Below are positions 62,485 to 64,000 of a DNA stretch of 64,000 bases, in pieces. The DNA is from JAGPDF01 sp052035735 (GTDB taxonomy: Bacteria > Acidobacteriota > Thermoanaerobaculia > Multivoradales > JAGPDF01): NCBI GenBank assembly GCA_052035735.1, contig JBPOHI010000097.1, positions 3,404-67,403 of the forward strand, in the 5' to 3' direction. How positions within the stretch are numbered: position 1 is the stretch's first letter; every line of letters begins with the position of its first letter. The position numbers and the translations under genes are program-made. The notes below the pieces were generated by a model that worked only from the letters and a program-made list of their open reading frames with translations, was not told the DNA's origin and did no database searches.

Positions 62485-64000
62485 GGCGCACTCCCGGCGA
62501 AACGGCCGGCGCACAGGTCGAGCACGTGGAGGGTCAGCCAGCCGGGCACCGAACCCGCCACCGGCGTGACCCCGGCGAGCCGCGAGCCGAGCGCGCTTCG
62601 CCAGGCGTCGGGCTCGGGAGTGACGACGAAGGCGCAGGCGGGAACGTCCGCGGGCAGTTCGCGCTGCGCGAGCTCGGCGAAGCGCCGCACATAGAAGCGC
62701 TGCCACTCGACGACGTGCGTGCGGGCGTACGGACTCTGATCGAGGTCGCCGTCGGCGTAGGCTCGTGCCGCCGGATCGGCGTCGAGCAGGCGCTGCAGAG
62801 CGAGGAAGCTGTGCCGGTCCCACGCCGGCCAAGTGCGCCGGAGCGCGTCGGCGCGCAGCGCGAAGAACAGCGCGAGCGACAGCGCGAACAGGGCTGTGGC
62901 GGTCCTGGCCCGGGCGCCGATGCGCTGGCTCAGAAGCAAGCAGCGCAGACGGTCGAGGGCGAGCGCCGCGGCGATGGCCAGGGCGGGATAGGCGGGAAAG
63001 CAGTACCAGGGCATGCGCGCCTTCGGGATGCCGAAGATCAACAGCACCGCCGCGATCCAGCACAGGAGCGTGTAACTCTCCCGCCGCCCGGGCGAGAGCT
63101 CCGGGACTGGGCGCAGGCGCGCTCGCCATCGCAGGGCGAGCAGGGTTGCCGGTCCGGCGAGCGCCAACAGACCGAAGTCCTGCCACGCTGCGCGCAGGTA
63201 GATCGAGAAGGGTTGCAGGTCGATCGAGGCTCTTCCACCGGCGGCGCGCACCACCAGGTCGCGGTGGAGGAAGTCGCGCACTCCGGAGAGGGTCGCGAGC
63301 GAGAAGAGCAGCCAGCCACCATAGGCCAGAATGCCGGGGATCGCCGCCGTCGCTCCCGTGACCACCGCCTGGCGCAGGCGACGGCCGGGAGAGAACGGCT
63401 CCGCTGGTGCGATCAACTCGACCAGGCCCAGCGTGCATCCGATGAGAAGCGGTCCGACGACTCCCTTCGTCCCGCCGGCGAAGATCGAGAGCATTGCGAG
63501 CCCGCCGAGCCGAATCGCCGGGCTTTTCCCTTGGCTGCAGGAGTACCAGAAGAAGGCGGCGGTGACGGCGAGCAGGAGCCAGCTCTCCGGCACGACGCTG
63601 CGCAGGCCGTGGTCGAGTAGCAGCCCGGGGGCGGTGATCAGAAGGAGTGGAGCGAGCGCCATCGTCCAGACGTTGCCGAGGCGGAGAGCGAAGGCGGCGG
63701 TGAGGGCGCAAAGCAGCAGGGCGACGGTGCCGTTCACCCAGCGCGCGCCGATCTCGTTCACGCCGGCCATGGCCATCCCTGCCGCCGCTCCCCAGACGGT
63801 GAAGGGCGGCTTCTCGACAAAGGGGTGAGGATGCCCGACGATGGGAAACCACTGCCCGGTCTGCAGGGTCCGACCGGCCACCCGGATGTAGAGCGTCTCG
63901 TCGCCGAAGACAGGGGCGTCGCCGAGCTCGAAGAAGAGCAGGAAGAAGCAGACCACCAGGAGCGCCACCCCCAGCGTGCCCAGCAGCCACGGCGATATCT
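62481..64000 (-). CDS. GT39-like (ArnT/PMT type) membrane glycosyltransferase, N-terminus outside window
   Basis: Polytopic membrane enzyme, at least 505 residues. GTG 63968 is the first possible in-window start, but the frame stays open to base 64000 and the upstream residues (PWLLGTLGVALLVVCFFLL) continue the first membrane helix, so it likely starts beyond the edge. The periplasmic loop after it has FGDETLYIRVAGR, with the GT-C catalytic Asp, and GHPHPFVEKPPFTVWGAAAG, the EKPP motif. Later segments include PALAIAAALALDRL and KARMPWYCFPAYPALA. This family moves sugar from polyprenyl phosphate to lipid or protein. Its stop overlaps the next GTG. Confidence 0.88.
   Translation of the reverse strand, partial: ISPWLLGTLGVALLVVCFFLLFFELGDAPVFGDETLYIRVAGRTLQTGQWFPIVGHPHPFVEKPPFTVWGAAAGMAMAGVNEIGARWVNGTVALLLCALTAAFALRLGNVWTMALAPLLLITAPGLLLDHGLRSVVPESWLLLAVTAAFFWYSCSQGKSPAIRLGGLAMLSIFAGGTKGVVGPLLIGCTLGLVELIAPAEPFSPGRRLRQAVVTGATAAIPGILAYGGWLLFSLATLSGVRDFLHRDLVVRAAGGRASIDLQPFSIYLRAAWQDFGLLALAGPATLLALRWRARLRPVPELSPGRRESYTLLCWIAAVLLIFGIPKARMPWYCFPAYPALAIAAALALDRLRCLLLSQRIGARARTATALFALSLALFFALRADALRRTWPAWDRHSFLALQRLLDADPAARAYADGDLDQSPYARTHVVEWQRFYVRRFAELAQRELPADVPACAFVVTPEPDAWRSALGSRLAGVTPVAGSVPGWLTLHVLDLCAGRFAGSAP

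Noticed and set aside
60304..63990. A 1228-codon single frame covering a giant glycosyltransferase
   Set aside because: The first third is an out-of-frame shadow of the GT39-like membrane gene; the true start is GTG 62484.

Overview
This is a high-GC (roughly 65-75% by eye) chromosomal window from a Gram-negative bacterium. Outer-membrane genes are present: OmpW, a TonB-dependent receptor, and a TamA/TamB pair. The best lineage guess is Acidobacteriota, possibly the Thermoanaerobaculia/Holophagae side. This rests on the ECF sigma factor overlapped with a kinase-TPR protein, on the secreted beta-propeller proteins with a shared C-terminal tail, and on lipoprotein sulfatases ending in LRALGY. 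The assignment is an inference from gene content, not from a marker gene. No rRNA, tRNA, CRISPR array, insertion sequence or phage gene was recognised.

Layout. 1-3452: sigma factor (5' end outside the window) translationally overlapped with a transmembrane Ser/Thr kinase with TPR repeats. 3449-9550: secreted FG-GAP protein, OmpW, secreted delta-60-repeat protein, and an M1-type metallopeptidase. 9621-12684 (minus): a deoxysugar-type operon of C-methyltransferase, RmlC-like epimerase and DUF4910 peptidase, joined by 4-base overlaps. 12843-25827 (plus): a long tightly packed run of Trm112-like protein, O-antigen ligase-like protein, polyprenyl diphosphate synthase, dxs, tlyA, nadK, tamB and tamA. 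25974-26664: a vapBC toxin-antitoxin module. 26755-30633: PepSY membrane protein plus TonB receptor, probably an iron or metallophore uptake unit. 30975-40046 (plus): ribBA followed by surface-polysaccharide genes (glycosyltransferases, two small coiled-coil-like proteins, a GT-C type membrane protein, a methyltransferase). 40108-54768: a mixed and in part AT-richer region with a VCBS protein, methyltransferases, a large membrane protein, two tandem sulfatase-like lipoproteins, a small secreted protein, a radical SAM/SPASM protein and a third sulfatase-like lipoprotein. 54765-64000: more glycosyltransferases, including two-domain fusions, and a GT39-like membrane protein running off the window.

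How it fits together. Most of the right half looks like a cell-surface glycan locus. Polyprenyl carrier precursor supply (dxs, polyprenyl synthase), sugar modification (C-methyltransferase, RmlC), glycosyltransferases, membrane GT-C enzymes, an O-antigen ligase-like protein, extracytoplasmic alkaline-phosphatase-fold enzymes and the TamAB envelope machine lie close together.

The most interesting signal is a short C-terminal tail shared by otherwise unrelated exported or membrane proteins. It reads FE, six residues, W at exactly F+8, usually followed by S-x-x-x-P at the C-terminus. It occurs on two seven-repeat propeller proteins, on an eight-repeat VCBS protein and on a polytopic membrane protein. 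A fifth secreted protein ends in a related but incomplete form. I know of no named sorting system for this tail, so it is a candidate undescribed C-terminal signal.
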